A stretch of DNA of 64,000 nucleotides from positions 1 to 64,000 of the forward strand of contig CAJJDN010000040.1 of NCBI GenBank assembly GCA_905182985.1, read 5' to 3'. The position numbers and the translations under genes are program-made. Of this stretch, positions 41,161-54,038 are shown piece after piece. This DNA is from Paramecium sonneborni. Lineage: Eukaryota > Ciliophora > Oligohymenophorea > Peniculida > Parameciidae. Every line of letters starts with the position of its first letter. Position 1 is the first letter of the stretch. Below the pieces are notes generated by a model. The model saw only the letters and a program-made list of their open reading frames with translations. It was not told where the DNA came from and searched no databases.

Positions 41161-42585
41161 GTTTTTTATAATTCACATAATAATTAAATCATCAACATTA
41201 AGAAATTTTATATGTAGTTATTAATTTTATAAATATTTTTTATTATATATACTAATAGAAAAATAAGATTAAACGAAAGAAAATATCATAATATTAAATC
41301 TTATTTTATATTTCTTATTTCTTTTGGTTAAGTAATCATGAAATAAATTATATTAAAAAAAAATTAACTTACTTAAATAATTAATTTATTTTATATATTC
41401 TTCATAACTTTGAATACTTTTAATTATGAAAAATCAATTATTTAGAAAATGATAATAAATAATACGAATTAAAATTGAAGCATTAATTAAAAATCTAATC
41501 GATTTATTTCTCCAAATTTATCAAAACTTTCAAGTTTTTATTACAGAAAAAACACTTGATTTTCTATAAATATTGTTTATTATTTAGTCAATAAAGCCTA
41601 TTATATAAAAACAAATCTTATTTCATTTTACCACTTCAATGTTTAACCATAAAATATAAATTTTAGATTAAACCCCTGTTGTACAAAACAATTCAATTAT
41701 TTTATTTTCATATTCATTTAATATTCCTAATAAAATCTGTAAAATCTTTATTTCTTATATAAATATTTTTTTCATCCTATCTATTCTAAGTATGAAGGAC
41801 TGTAAAACGAATTTTTGATAAAAAATCTTTTTACATAAATTTGATTCATTTTACTGAGTATTTTTGAATTTTACTAACATTTGAAATAAATTGCATCAAT
41901 TTTTTTCATTCTCCTTTAAACTTTTGTTTAATTTGAAGCTTTTTGGAGTAGTTTATTAATATAATGAAATAATCATCTACTTGATTATTGTTTATTTCTA
42001 ATTTGTAAAGTTAATAATATATATTAATGTGATGATATATAATATTAAATAGATATTCAAGCAATTTTAAATATTCTTATATAAAAGCTTTTAGATATAT
42101 TACCGAATTAATGATTTTAATACAATATATATTATAATAATGTAAACCATTCTAAATTTATAAAAATAATTTGAGATTGATTTTCTTAAAAAAGTAAGTA
42201 TTTACTATGCATTTAAAAATATTCAGACCAAAAATAAGGAAAGTTAAATATATTAAATATATTAAATTTTCAATTCAAAATTTTCTCGTTAATTATTTAC
42301 TTTATTATTATTTATATTTAATTTATAAAGCTAAAAATATTTTCTTGAAATACTAAACAAATATTAAGAAAATGATAATAACCAGTTTAATATAGACGAA
42401 GATTCTCTAGAAAATAATAAATATAAAAGTAGGATCAATTTATATAATATAATGAAGCAAATAAAATAATATTAGGAAGATCATAAAAATAATAAAAATG
42501 AGAGAAGATAAGATCAAAATAAAAAAATGAATTAATATAATATAAAAATGGTAGTTAAATATAAGAATAATATAAAAAGAAGCCA
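41161..42585. other. Intergenic region
   Basis: About 1.4 kb, AT-rich; nothing recognised. Confidence 0.45.
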
Positions 42586-43715
42586 TCAATATTAAATATC
42601 TTTAATTGACTTAATTTAATGTGTATTATATTTTCCAATAATTTTGGAGATTAAAGTAGAGGTGCTATCATGAAAAATATCATCTTAAATATCCTAATGA
42701 TTATTAGATTTTGGTATATTATCAATTTACATTTAGATGGTGTCTGAACTAATAATTATTGAGTCTACATAATATGAATTAGAAAATGTTTATTATTTAT
42801 CATGTTTAAATATAGATTACATAGTATATGATTTTGAGATCATCTAAGTAAATAGTGATTTGATATAATCATAATCTGGCATTATATCATATGTTAATTA
42901 ATTGATATAAGACATAAAAGGTTCAAAGTTTAGTAATGATTATGATTAAAAGTCATTAGATTTGAAGAAAGAAGACTTTGTTTATCCTACTAATTTAAAA
43001 TCAACTTCTTTAAACCCCCAAAACCTTTTCTCAGACCATGGTAATCTTACTAAATTTATATAATTAATTAATTACAATCTCGAATGTAAAATAATACATA
43101 TAATAAACTTTCTAAATCATCTTTATATCCAAGTGGTGTTCCATTATGAGAAGATCTACTAGCAAAATTTAATGAACCAATAAACACATCTTTTAAAGAT
43201 TCTGAATCCTTATTAAATTATTAAGATAATCCAAAGTCAATTAATTAAATAAATCCAGGTTATAAGATATCTTAATCATTTAAACATTATTAAGATAACA
43301 TTATATTCTCTGGTTTTATATCAAGATGTAATATTTTTTTTTTATGGACTTTTTCAATTATTTCAATTATTCTCAACCCTATACTTAAAATTTAAGTTAA
43401 AGATAGCTTTCGAGATTTTGCTAAGTCTAATAAGTTACTATGATATAATGGTACTATTAAAAAGTACCTAATCAATTAATTTAAATATTACCTATTCTCT
43501 AAAGTTTATCCAAATTATTTGATTTATGGAATTCCTTCAACTCCACTTAATTTTTATAGCATTTCTATCTCATTTTTTAACTATCCTACACCAGGACATT
43601 TTTCCAGTTTTATTGCATATAACTATGAATTTAAATTAAGCTCTGCTTTATATACTATATGTTCAGATCCATATCCTAGACTACAAAGTACTTTATATTA
43701 TTAAGGATCAGCCAT
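42586..43715 (-). CDS. CK1-like protein kinase, copy 2
   Basis: Spliced length is 359 residues; introns 43468-43491 (24) and 43050-43075 (26) interrupt the same two codon positions as in the other two copies. Motifs: MADPQQYKVLCSLGYGSEH with the Gly loop, Lys in YAIKLEKC, HLDIKPEN catalytic loop, LIDFGLSQQF, FIGSLNFASRSSHNG, and GYKDDLESLLYV. Downstream LPWSEKRFWGFK and the substrate-lobe block DIMPDYDYIKSLF match CK1-type C-lobes. The tail is Ser/Asp-rich and closes with IKSIKDIQ, nearly identical to copies 1 and 3. It belongs to the CK1-like family with Leu in place of the HRD Arg. Closest in sequence to copy 3 (shared PGxIQLIDFGLSQQFN). The 24-base intron is a multiple of three with no in-frame TGA. 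Confidence 0.9.
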
Positions 43716-45171
43716 TCTAAAATATCTTCTTATATATTAATTTAGAAAGATAGAGAAAAAAATATCTGGCTAATAAAAAATAAATAATTCAACATGGGGG
43801 TCTTAAAATAACTATTTATAATTAATATATTATCAAAATAAATAATTTCAATGGTTCCTTTAAAAATTATTAAAATATTCTATATTTCCTTCAAATAATC
43901 ATTCTCTTATATTAAAATAATGTTTTCATTCTTTTTAAATATAATTCAAATAATTGGGTTGTATTATCTAATTTTTACTCCCTTGTTTAAAAACTAATCA
44001 AACCTATTTTATTTAAAATTATTTTAGATAATCAAATATTCTATTTTTTTTTATATTTCATACTGATGAGGTATTTATTATAAAAATTTAAAATAGCTAT
44101 AAATTTTGTTTTTATATTCAATTTTAACTCCAAATTTTAAAACTTATTATTAAATTACTAAAATAGAAAAACTATTTACTCATTAAATAGCATTAAATTA
44201 ATTCTCATACTTACAAACCTAAAATTATACATTTACTTATTAATCAATACTTCTTAAATCCATTAGAATTTAATATTTATTTTAAAAAATATGAATTACT
44301 ATTTAGCAATTTCACTAGATTCTCTTTTTAAAATCATAATATATTTATATAGAAATATTGTGATTGAAATTCCTAAACTACTAGATATTTGATCAAGAAT
44401 TTCTAAATGAAATTAATAAATTGAAGAAATATTCAAGAAGAAAATATAGAAGATCAAGAATTTAAAACTTGATCATCGAATTAAATCAATAATAAGAATC
44501 AAATTTATATTTAAAATCTTAAATAGATTACAATAATTACTAATAATTACTGAAAAATAAATTAGTAATCAAATATAAAAATTGAAAATAATATTAATTG
44601 TATGAAACATAATCCTTCAAAAATTTTTGTATTTATTTTAATGAGTTTTTCTAAAATTAAAATTAGATGTTAAAGTAAATTTCTTTTTATTCTTTTGATA
44701 AGATTATGAAATTCAAGAATATAATTATTCTAAACAAATTTTATAGAATAAATGGTGTCTTCACTATAGAATTTATTCATTTGCTCAAACAACTAAAATT
44801 AATTTAAATTAAATAATATTTTATTTACCCTTATTTAAAAATTTTAGTCTCATTTGTTAAATCAAATACAAACTAAAAAATGTAATAAGAGTGTTTTTTA
44901 TAATGATAACTTAAGATTTTAACAATTTATCTACAATAATTTTGTATTTTTTGTCTCATTTTTAGATATAAGAACTAAATCAATAATTTTGAGTTAATGG
45001 TTTTAGATCTCTTTGATCAACAAAAGTGAAGAAAATCTGTTACACTTAGAAAGAGAGGTGAGATAAAATATGCTAAAAATAATAAAATAATTTTGATCTT
45101 ATAAAGAATTAAAAGAGTTGAGTAATTGAGTTATTTTGTTCATTATTTAAATAAATTAAGCAGATCTTTAT
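43716..45171. promoter_or_regulatory. Divergent intergenic region
   Basis: About 1.46 kb between the divergent kinase and histidine-kinase starts. AT-rich; promoters must lie here but no element is recognisable. An open stretch just before 45172 could be a 5' exon of the histidine kinase (ATG near 44997 followed by a possible 24-base intron), but the frame then meets a TGA, so I did not use it. Confidence 0.4.
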
Positions 45172-48057
45172 ATGAACCTTGAAATAAAAGTAAGAAAATT
45201 CTTAGAAAAGTTATGGCTGAACTCTATATTTATTGCAAATATAATCTAAAACATATGGTGGATTTCAAATACCTTATGGATTAAGTTACCAACTAATTAT
45301 TTAGTGTTTATTTTACAATTAGTTTGTCTTTTGTTAAGATGTTTATAACAAATATTAATAGAAAAGGAATATGGGTTTAATTTTTTCATACATATAGTGT
45401 CATTGTTATATTTTGTAATTTATTTTGAATCTTTCTTATAAATGGAGACAAATCATAATTTAGAAGTTATTTCAAATTGTTTGTTAATTATATTTACATA
45501 TATGGATTACATAAAAATTGCTATATCAAAATATGGTTTAATCTGTAAATTAGGGATTCCATTTTATCTTATCATAAGAATAACATGTACACTAATTATT
45601 GATTTTAGTATCTATTAGTTAGAAAGTTTGATAATATTAAGCTTATTATTCATTAAATACACTATTTTGCTATAAATTTCATTTAACAAGAATTGTTAAT
45701 AAAAAACAACAAAATATCAATTAACAATTAAAGAGGAGAGAGAATCTACACCTATACTTTAAAATTAATAAATATTTCCTTCATTAAAATCATAAAGTAA
45801 AGTATCAATTAATTAATCTCCTTAACATAATATGAGTGTATTTTTAAGAGATCTTCCTAGTGAAATGAAATTGATACAATATTCAAATTTAACTAATTTT
45901 TAGAAATTAAATAAAAGCTTCGAAAAATCAGACTAATCTATGTGTTCATTTTATTAAAATTTACTTAATATTTTTCCTTAAGGAATTTTAATTTTAAACT
46001 CTTTATAATAAGTTAGTTTTATGAATAACAAATGTGAAAAATTATTAGAATGTTAAGGAACAGAAAAAATATTAGAAAAAGTAAAAGCTTGTGTAAATAA
46101 TGCAAAAATTAGAGATTTTTAAGTTGATGATTAAAATACTTTTTAAGCTAAATAATAATAAAAATAATTGCATTATCATTTATTAAAAGAGATAATTAAT
46201 CATTTAAAAAATAGAAATATAACAGTAGATGTATTAGACATAATTATATAACCTCATAAATATTCAGGTATTATTGGAACTAAACAAGATTCTATTTTTG
46301 GTGATAATTATATTAGTTTTTTATCATAGGTTTTTATATATGAATGGTTTATCAAATCTGGTTTAAATAAGAATAATACTTAAAAAAAACTTAAATTAAT
46401 AATTATACCAACATCAATGACAGTTTAATAGTAGGAATACTTTTAATCTTAATCATAAATTCAAAGTAGTAGTAAAGTTATATTTTAACCTACCTCTGAT
46501 TATGAAAATCCTGTTCTTCTTATAATAATTAAAAATATAACACATAAACATAAATGTTAATAAATTAAAGATGAATAAATTATTCATCATAGTCTTATCA
46601 AATCTTTTTCTCATGAATTAAGAACACCTTTAAATAGTTGTTAACATATGCTCAATATAATGAGGTAAATTTAAAATGAACAAGAATTTAAAATATGTCT
46701 TGGAATTGCCTAGAATTCTATTAAATTATTAATTCATTAAGTTAATGATATTTTAGATTATGCTGCCATTTAGTCATATTCATTTTCTTATCATATTACA
46801 TAATTCTCATTAAATTAAATTATTTAAGAAATAGAAGAATTATATAAAAACTAAATGAAATTAAAATCAATTAAATTTAAGATTTTAATTAGCAAAAACA
46901 TAATAGATTTAATCATTTGCAATGATAAGTAGAGAATATTATAAATATTAGTAAATTTATTAAATAATTCAATTAAATTTACTCAAGAAGGTGGTTACAT
47001 TCAATTAAACATAACTGAAAAGGAATATTTTTCAATAAATATAGAAGTTAAAGATAACGGTATAGGTATTGAAGAAGAATAGTTACATTTAATAAAAAGT
47101 AGTTTATATGATACAATGGAATTTGGTGCGATTTTGAAATAGAATTCTGAAATAAAGAAAAAAGGCTTAGGATTGAGTATTGTTACAAAACTTGTTTAAG
47201 GATTAACTGAAGCTTAAGATAATAAATTAATTATAAAATCTATAAAAAATTAAGGAACTATAGTCTCTTTTAAAGTTGAAAATCTTCAGCTTAATTAAAA
47301 TGTATATTAATAATCATCAAAATTATTTACACAATAAACTGGAAAATTTAATTAATCGGAACTATTTTATACATTTAATAAGATAAATTTTGATGATAAA
47401 TTAGCAAATTAAATGAAAATGTCATTTTCTAAAATTGAAAATGATGTAGAGAATTTAGATTAAAATTCAGATACTTATAAAGGTACTTCAAGATTAAACG
47501 ATTTTGAAATACAATAATAAATTTTATTACCTGTAAGTCCTGAATACTTTACCCATAGATTTGTATCTTCGTGTAAAAATTTGTAAGAATTAGAATCATC
47601 TAAAATTTCAAAAAAATAATAAATTTGCTAAAATTGTACTCATATATTAGTTGTTGATGATATACCATTTAATTAAATAGCTTTTAAAATGATGCTTAAA
47701 CATTATCAAATAGAAGCAGATTCAGTATTTGATGGATTTTAAGCAATTGAAAAGGTTAAACTTAAAATGTTATAACATTGTTAAACATATAGATTAATTT
47801 TCATGGATATTGAAATGCCTGGAATGGATGGATTCTAAGCAAGTAAACAAGTAAATAATTATATATATAATATTTAGATTCTGAAATTGACACAAAAATA
47901 ATCTACAATTGTTATTTGTTCAGCATATGATACATAAGAAAATTATATTAAAGGTTCTAAATTGGGTATTAATACATTTCTACCAAAGCCTGTTAATCAA
48001 GAAGAATTAAAAGTAGTTTTAGGTAAGCTATTCCAATTTGATGGATTTATTTAATGA
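45172..48057 (+). CDS. Membrane hybrid histidine kinase with receiver domain
   Basis: 952 residues after removal of one 27-base intron (47851-47877) that interrupts the receiver. The N-terminus has about six hydrophobic spans (residues 14-170), then a variable, Gln-rich sensory region. The HisKA domain carries the phospho-accepting His481 in FSHELRTPLNS. The ATPase has an N-box (NLLNNSIKFT, about 593), G1 (DNGIGI, about 628) and G2 (KGLGLSI, about 664). The C-terminal receiver has the acidic pair (VVDDIPFN), phospho-acceptor Asp879 in FMDIEMPGMDG (numbered before intron removal; the intron follows it), the Ser in VICSAYD and the Lys in FLPKPV. All catalytic residues are present, so autophosphorylation and intramolecular His-to-Asp transfer are likely, with output through a His-phosphotransfer protein not found here. 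The start is the first Met in the open frame; an upstream exon cannot be excluded. The intron is stopless and a multiple of three: retention would insert nine residues into the receiver. Confidence 0.92.
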
Positions 48058-48428
48058 AACTCTTTTTTATTTATTATTATTGTATATGTTTAAATTAATT
48101 GAATAATATTCTTTTTTATTCTTATTAAATTTATCCTTTTTCAACTAATGAAATATTAATAATTTAAATTAATCTATTTATTTGATTGTAATAAATTATA
48201 TTTATTTTATAACATCAATTTCTAATAAAATTTAAGGAAGTTAATTATAATTTATAAATATCATTTTTTATAACAAAGGCTTCATAAAAATAAATAAATA
48301 TGCATATACTCTATTTTTATTCATGTGATTATGTTAAGAAATAAAATAAAATTTAATATAAACTCATCTATAATTTTTGATTATTTTAATTATACATTAG
48401 TCGAAATATCTAGCCTCTGATACTCTAT
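48058..48428. other. Convergent intergenic region
   Basis: 371 bases between the 3' ends of the histidine kinase and the TPR gene. No other feature seen. Confidence 0.6.
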
Positions 48429-49761
48429 TCAATTTTGTTAAAATAAATGCTAATCTATTTTATAAAATTATTACCTTTTGCTTTTTCAAATTTTATAAAA
48501 TTTGGTTTCAATTTGAGAGATAAGTCTATACACTTTAAGGATTCGTAATATTTTTACAATTTAAATAAAGGGTGGGCTAAATATAATTATTTCTTACATT
48601 TCAGAAAATATAAAAATTCGTTATCTGGTTTTATTTCAATAGCTTTATTTAAACATACAAGAGCCTGTTCATATCTTTTGAGTTCAATGAAGATTTTTCC
48701 TACTTTTATTATCAAAACAAACCTTATTCAAGCCAGTTTTAAAATTAATTTGGATCTTTTTAAGTAGCTAATTACAAACTTTCAACTGCTTATTGTTGTG
48801 AATTCATTTTAATTAATATTTTAGCTAAATTAAGAAAATTTATACCTTTGCTATAGTATAAATATCCGTTTTCAGGTTTTAATTCGATAGCTTTTTCACA
48901 AAATTTTAAGCTTTTCTTCAAGTTCTTAAGCATAAATAATGCAAAACCTAAATAAAATAATTGATTACTTTTTGTTTATAAATATTAACTGCAATCAGAT
49001 TTTAATTTAATAGCTTTATTTATAAAAGTTAAAGCCCTTTTATGATGATTTAATCTAATTAGAGTTTTACCTTTCATATAAAAAATATTTGCGCATTCGT
49101 TATTTATCTTAAGAGCTTTGTTATAAAGCTTAAGTGCTTTTTTGTAATTTTATTATTAATATAACTTGTCAGCTAAATAAATAAATTAAATTATATTACC
49201 TTCCTTAACTAATAAATGTTAATCAGTTATTTTCATACTCTTAATATTTGTTTCAACCTTCAATTTTTCTAAATAGTTATCAATATATTTTACTTTAAGG
49301 TGCATTAACAAAATTTTCTAGACTTTATTTATTATTCTATTGTCTATTTAAATGTAAATTTAAAGAAATCCCATTCTTTTTCTATTAAGATAAAACAAAT
49401 TTAATTTAACATTACTATCCTGAAATGAAAAGTTCTCTTAAGCAACTAAGATGTTTTTAGTTCAATTCTTAATATTTTTTGTTAATAATGAGATCATATA
49501 TTTTAAAAATTAATATATGTTTGGATTGCCTATTTACCAAAATTCTTACTAATGATTATTCTTTAATATTTCTTTATTTTTTTATCTTTATTCTTAACTA
49601 ATAATAGAAGTCAGATTCCTAAATCTTTTACAATCGTTTTTGTGATTAGCATGTAATTACTAAAAGCAATAACTACAGCTTAAAAAAGAATTATAACAGT
49701 TATAGCTGAGACATATACCAATAATCAAAGAGTTCTTATGATTCTCTGTAGTGCAATTCAT
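48429..49761 (-). CDS. TPR-repeat protein with N-terminal zinc-binding-like motif
   Basis: Spliced length is 398 residues from seven exons. The introns are 49530-49549 (20), 49269-49293 (25), 49173-49199 (27), 48700-48722 (23), 48577-48597 (21) and 48455-48474 (20); together they restore one frame to the TGA at 48429. The N-terminus is Cys/His-rich (MNCTTENHKNS...SCSYCFQQLHANHKNDC), resembling a B-box-like zinc site. A helical segment follows, then about six tetratricopeptide repeats with the usual pattern (ADKLYQQQNYKKALKLYNKA, KFCEKAIELKPENGYLYYSKG, ELKRYEQALVCLNKAIEIKP). TPRs scaffold protein interactions; no enzyme domain is present. The 20-base introns are at the lower limit for Paramecium. 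The 21-base intron is stopless and a multiple of three, so its splicing rests on repeat spacing only. The last intron decides the C-terminus. Confidence 0.85.
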
Positions 49762-50438
49762 AACAAAATTAGTTAATTATAATAATATTTTCTTTTGAAT
49801 TAATATTATAATAAATTAAATAAATACTTAATAGAATAGTATACTCATATTATTAAGAATTTATTAGGATATGTGAGTAAATTAGAATGAAAAAGATCAT
49901 TAAAAAATCAAGACAAAATTATATCATCTTGTATAAATGAATCTCTATATTCCTGAAAATGTTTTGTTTTCAAATTAATTTTCAACGTAGCTATCCTTCT
50001 AGATCTAAATTAGATTCTAATTCTTATTAATAATTTGATGTATTTTTTAAAATAGTGTTTTGGGTTTAAAAGTAATTAATACTAATTAATTTTATAGTCA
50101 TATCAATATCTTAATAATTATTTTATGGTTCCGATTCAAATAATCCATTAGATTCGGATAATAAAAAGATTTAAAATAACAATAATTAACTTTTCATATA
50201 AAAACATAAAAGTGGATATAAAAATATAGAATTTAATACCCATATTGTGATTTGATGATGATATTAAACTTTTTAAATGTTATTATAATAATTTATGCAA
50301 TGAATTAATGAATTATCAATTCGATAATTAATTCAAAAATAAACTCTTTGATAATATTATTCTATACAAGATGTTACTGAGATAATTTTATATAAGATAA
50401 TCTTAGATGGATAATAATATAAGTTTTAATAAATCAAT
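49762..50438. other. Intergenic region
   Basis: About 0.7 kb, AT-rich; presumably the TPR promoter and the 3' region of the next gene. Nothing recognised. Confidence 0.5.
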
Positions 50439-50976
50439 TCAAAAATCAAGTTTTTTATTACCATTATCTATACACTTATATTTATGCCAAGTACAAAATG
50501 ACATCTGAGAGCAATCATATTAATCATTATAATCTGAACATTTCTTATCATAACATAGTTTCCTTTTTTCATCCCAAATACAATAAGCAATTGGACACTT
50601 TCCGGCTTCTTCTGCTTATAATTAAATACAAGATGAATCCCAACAAATGTCTTTTGACCAAAAACAAGCAACCTAAATAAAAGAAATTAATTACAATTAA
50701 AGCACATCTATCTTCATTCTTTTCTTCTGTACATTTTTTTATAAAACATGACGATGAGCTTACTTACCATTAACAATTTGCTGCTTAATTACATGTACTT
50801 TCATTCTTCAATGAACTACAAATATTTTAACATAATGATGGTTTCCAATAATTCCATTCACATAATTCATTTGAATTACATTCTTATTGATCACTTATTT
50901 TTTCACATTAGCTTAGAACACAAACTAATTATACAAATATCCAAAATATTAACATATGTTAATTACAAATTTTCAT
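50439..50976 (-). CDS. Small secreted cysteine-rich protein, PSA-domain-like
   Basis: 171 residues after removal of a 22-base intron (50673-50694). The N-terminus is a signal peptide (MKICNQHMLIFWIFVQLVCV), and the mature part is almost entirely a cysteine repeat with spaced CxW motifs: ELCEWNYW, NCQWQ, ACFWSKDICW, YCIWDEK, FCTWHKYKC. This C...CxW...C spacing is the hallmark of the Paramecium surface antigen (PSA) domain of the large immobilisation antigens. Here only a few units are present and the chain ends at TGA 50439 soon after the last one, with no hydrophobic anchor. It may be a secreted relative or a truncated copy of a surface-antigen gene. Start choice: the Met at 50976 begins the signal peptide; the next Met, at residue 8, would give a shorter signal. 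Confidence 0.82.
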
Positions 50977-51561
50977 TGATTAATAATTTATACTTTTTCA
51001 TTTCTCAAGATCTTATATGTTTGGATAAATATAATTATATTTAGAAAATTTCATTTGTTTTTGGAGAATAGTATTAATAATTAATAATCATATTTTTTAA
51101 AGATAATTATAGAATTATTTAAATGTGAATTACTTATTTCATCAAAACTTAGAAAACTACTTTTTATCAATTCATTACCATTTATAATATGCATTCAAAA
51201 TCAATTAAAAATTGTACTTTTTAATATCAATTTTTAACTTTAAAAAAACTATTGCTGTTGGCAAAAGATTTATAAATTTACCACTGTAATATTTAGATGA
51301 TTTTAGGAAGCAAACATTTTAAAGATAATATAATATATACGTATTTTTTAACTTAAAACAGAAGTTCATATAATTTTGGATCATTACAAAATAGATTTAT
51401 TAATTTAGATCAAATTTAATCAAATTTTTTATCCCTATTAGATTGTTCAACAATTTTAATGATTTATAATTGATGATTTAGATTAAGATATGATTTTTAC
51501 GGTATTAAATTTATATAAAAATCATAAAAGACATAATAGATTAATTTGATCAATTATATTT

Positions 51562-51879
51562 TCAATATAATTGATCTATATGCATTCTACAATTTTCAGG
51601 TTTCATTATCACAAAATCATTCTCGATCAAAAACATTACATTTAAATTTATCATCCCTAAAGACTTAGCTAATAATTCTAAATTAAATCATATTTCTGTA
51701 ATTTGCCATCTATATATATCATTATTTTATTTTAACAACTTTAGTTATTCCATGAAAATAAATTTTTCTAGCTGAGTATTTCCTTCCTTTTTTGATACTA
51801 TTTTTTGATCCTTAAAATCAGATATAAAAATTCAATATTCATTTATAACATTAAATTCTTGATGCATTTCAATCATCAT
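51562..51879 (-). pseudogene. Short coding relic with two in-frame TGA codons
   Basis: From the Met at 51879 to the TGA at 51562 one frame stays protein-like for 106 codons (FISDFKDQKIVSKKEG, then KSLGMINLNVMFLIEND and FVIMKPENCRMH). It contains two TGAs, in NEY*IFIS and TEI*FNLE; Trp would fit at both. There is no GT...AG pair that removes them. I read it as a relic in which TGG or another codon became TGA. Most of it recurs at 52777-53076 in the duplicated block. Family not recognised. Confidence 0.35.
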
Positions 51880-52775
51880 TTAGAAAACAAGTGTTTTTCA
51901 ATTAAATTTAAGCACTCCTTATATACTTATATTTAAAATTCATTTTTTTATTATTATGACTTATTATTAGAGATTTAATTTTAATTTACAATAAGCTTTA
52001 TATTAAGTTTTAAAATGTTAAATGAGTGTTTCTTTATGCAAATTAAAATATCGATAACTATATAAATTAAATAATAAAAGTACTTAGTTTATATAATTAT
52101 CTAATGAAACAAAAATTGGCTTTCAAAATTATCACTTCTCAATTGATAATATATTGATTTTCATATTCTATTTAATATTTATGAATGCTTAGAATTATTC
52201 TATTTTGAATTAAATTTTATATAATTAGTTTTATAATGTTATTTATCAAAAAAAATTGTTTTTGTAACTATAATAGAAAGGAAATAAAATGTTAAGAATA
52301 CAATTTTTGCAAAGGGAAAAAGAAAACATTTTAAATATTTGTTCTCATAAAAAACTAATTTTATTTAATAAAAAATAAAGGAATGAAAGTCAAATTAAAT
52401 TAATCTTGAAGTATAATTAACCTAATTTAATTCAATAAGTTGTAGTAAATAAATTAAACACATATAATATTATTTTTGACTATTTTTCTATCTTTAAAGT
52501 ATTTGATGATTGTTAAATGAGGAGGAGTAAGAACAATAAAATTAAATTTTAGAATTAAAATTCTCCTTCTCAAAAATCAACCAAAATATTGTAAATAAAC
52601 ATAACAACATTATCTATCAATCATTTCTACTTTTACTCTCTTTCTCTTATATTCAAGAATTTTTAATTCTAATGTTTGATATTTTGTATTAGTGTAAATA
52701 ATTCGAACTGGATAATGAAAACACTTATATAAATTAATTAATTATTAGTATAAATAAAATGAAATATACCCCGTT
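51580..52775. repeat. Direct repeat 4, copy A (assembly overlap)
   Basis: This 1196-base block recurs at 52777-53972 directly after the single N at 52776. Confidence 0.88.
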
Positions 52776-52776
52776 N

Positions 52777-53972
52777 ATGCATTCTACAATTTTCAGGTTT
52801 CATTATCACAAAATCATTCTCGATCAAAAACATTACATTTAAATTTATCATCCCTAAAGACTTAGCTAATAATTCTAAATTAAATCATATTTCTGTAATT
52901 TGCCATCTATATATATCATTATTTTATTTTAACAACTTTAGTTATTCCATGAAAATAAATTTTTCTAGCTGAGTATTTCCTTCCTTTTTTGATACTATTT
53001 TTTGATCCTTAAAATCAGATATAAAAATTCAATATTCATTTATAACATTAAATTCTTGATGCATTTCAATCATCATTTAGAAAACAAGTGTTTTTCAATT
53101 AAATTTAAGCACTCCTTATATACTTATATTTAAAATTCATTTTTTTATTATTATGACTTATTATTAGAGATTTAATTTTAATTTACAATAAGCTTTATAT
53201 TAAGTTTTAAAATGTTAAATGAGTGTTTCTTTATGCAAATTAAAATATCGATAACTATATAAATTAAATAATAAAAGTACTTAGTTTATATAATTATCTA
53301 ATGAAACAAAAATTGGCTTTCAAAATTATCACTTCTCAATTGATAATATATTGATTTTCATATTCTATTTAATATTTATGAATGCTTAGAATTATTCTAT
53401 TTTGAATTAAATTTTATATAATTAGTTTTATAATGTTATTTATCAAAAAAAATTGTTTTTGTAACTATAATAGAAAGGAAATAAAATGTTAAGAATACAA
53501 TTTTTGCAAAGGGAAAAAGAAAACATTTTAAATATTTGTTCTCATAAAAAACTAATTTTATTTAATAAAAAATAAAGGAATGAAAGTCAAATTAAATTAA
53601 TCTTGAAGTATAATTAACCTAATTTAATTCAATAAGTTGTAGTAAATAAATTAAACACATATAATATTATTTTTGACTATTTTTCTATCTTTAAAGTATT
53701 TGATGATTGTTAAATGAGGAGGAGTAAGAACAATAAAATTAAATTTTAGAATTAAAATTCTCCTTCTCAAAAATCAACCAAAATATTGTAAATAAACATA
53801 ACAACATTATCTATCAATCATTTCTACTTTTACTCTCTTTCTCTTATATTCAAGAATTTTTAATTCTAATGTTTGATATTTTGTATTAGTGTAAATAATT
53901 CGAACTGGATAATGAAAACACTTATATAAATTAATTAATTATTAGTATAAATAAAATGAAATATACCCCGTT
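52777..53972. repeat. Direct repeat 4, copy B
   Basis: Second copy of 51580-52775; unique sequence leading into the third kinase follows. Confidence 0.88.
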
Positions 53973-54038
53973 AAAATTTGATTTTTTACTAACCAATCAT
54001 TTGTTCTTCAAACTTTCTATAAATTAACTAAGTATTTT

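Larger units (their letters stand above)
50977..54038. other. Intergenic region, inflated by a duplicated block
   Basis: About 3 kb as assembled, but 1.2 kb of it is the second copy of direct repeat 4. It contains one coding-like relic (51562-51879) and otherwise nothing assigned. Confidence 0.45.

Noticed and set aside
43519..43704. Plus ORF over the second kinase
   Set aside because: Antisense of the kinase N-lobe.
50468..51044. Plus and minus ORFs with classical stops in this stretch
   Set aside because: Out-of-frame readings of the PSA-like gene; the correct minus frame with one 22-base intron has the CxW repeats.
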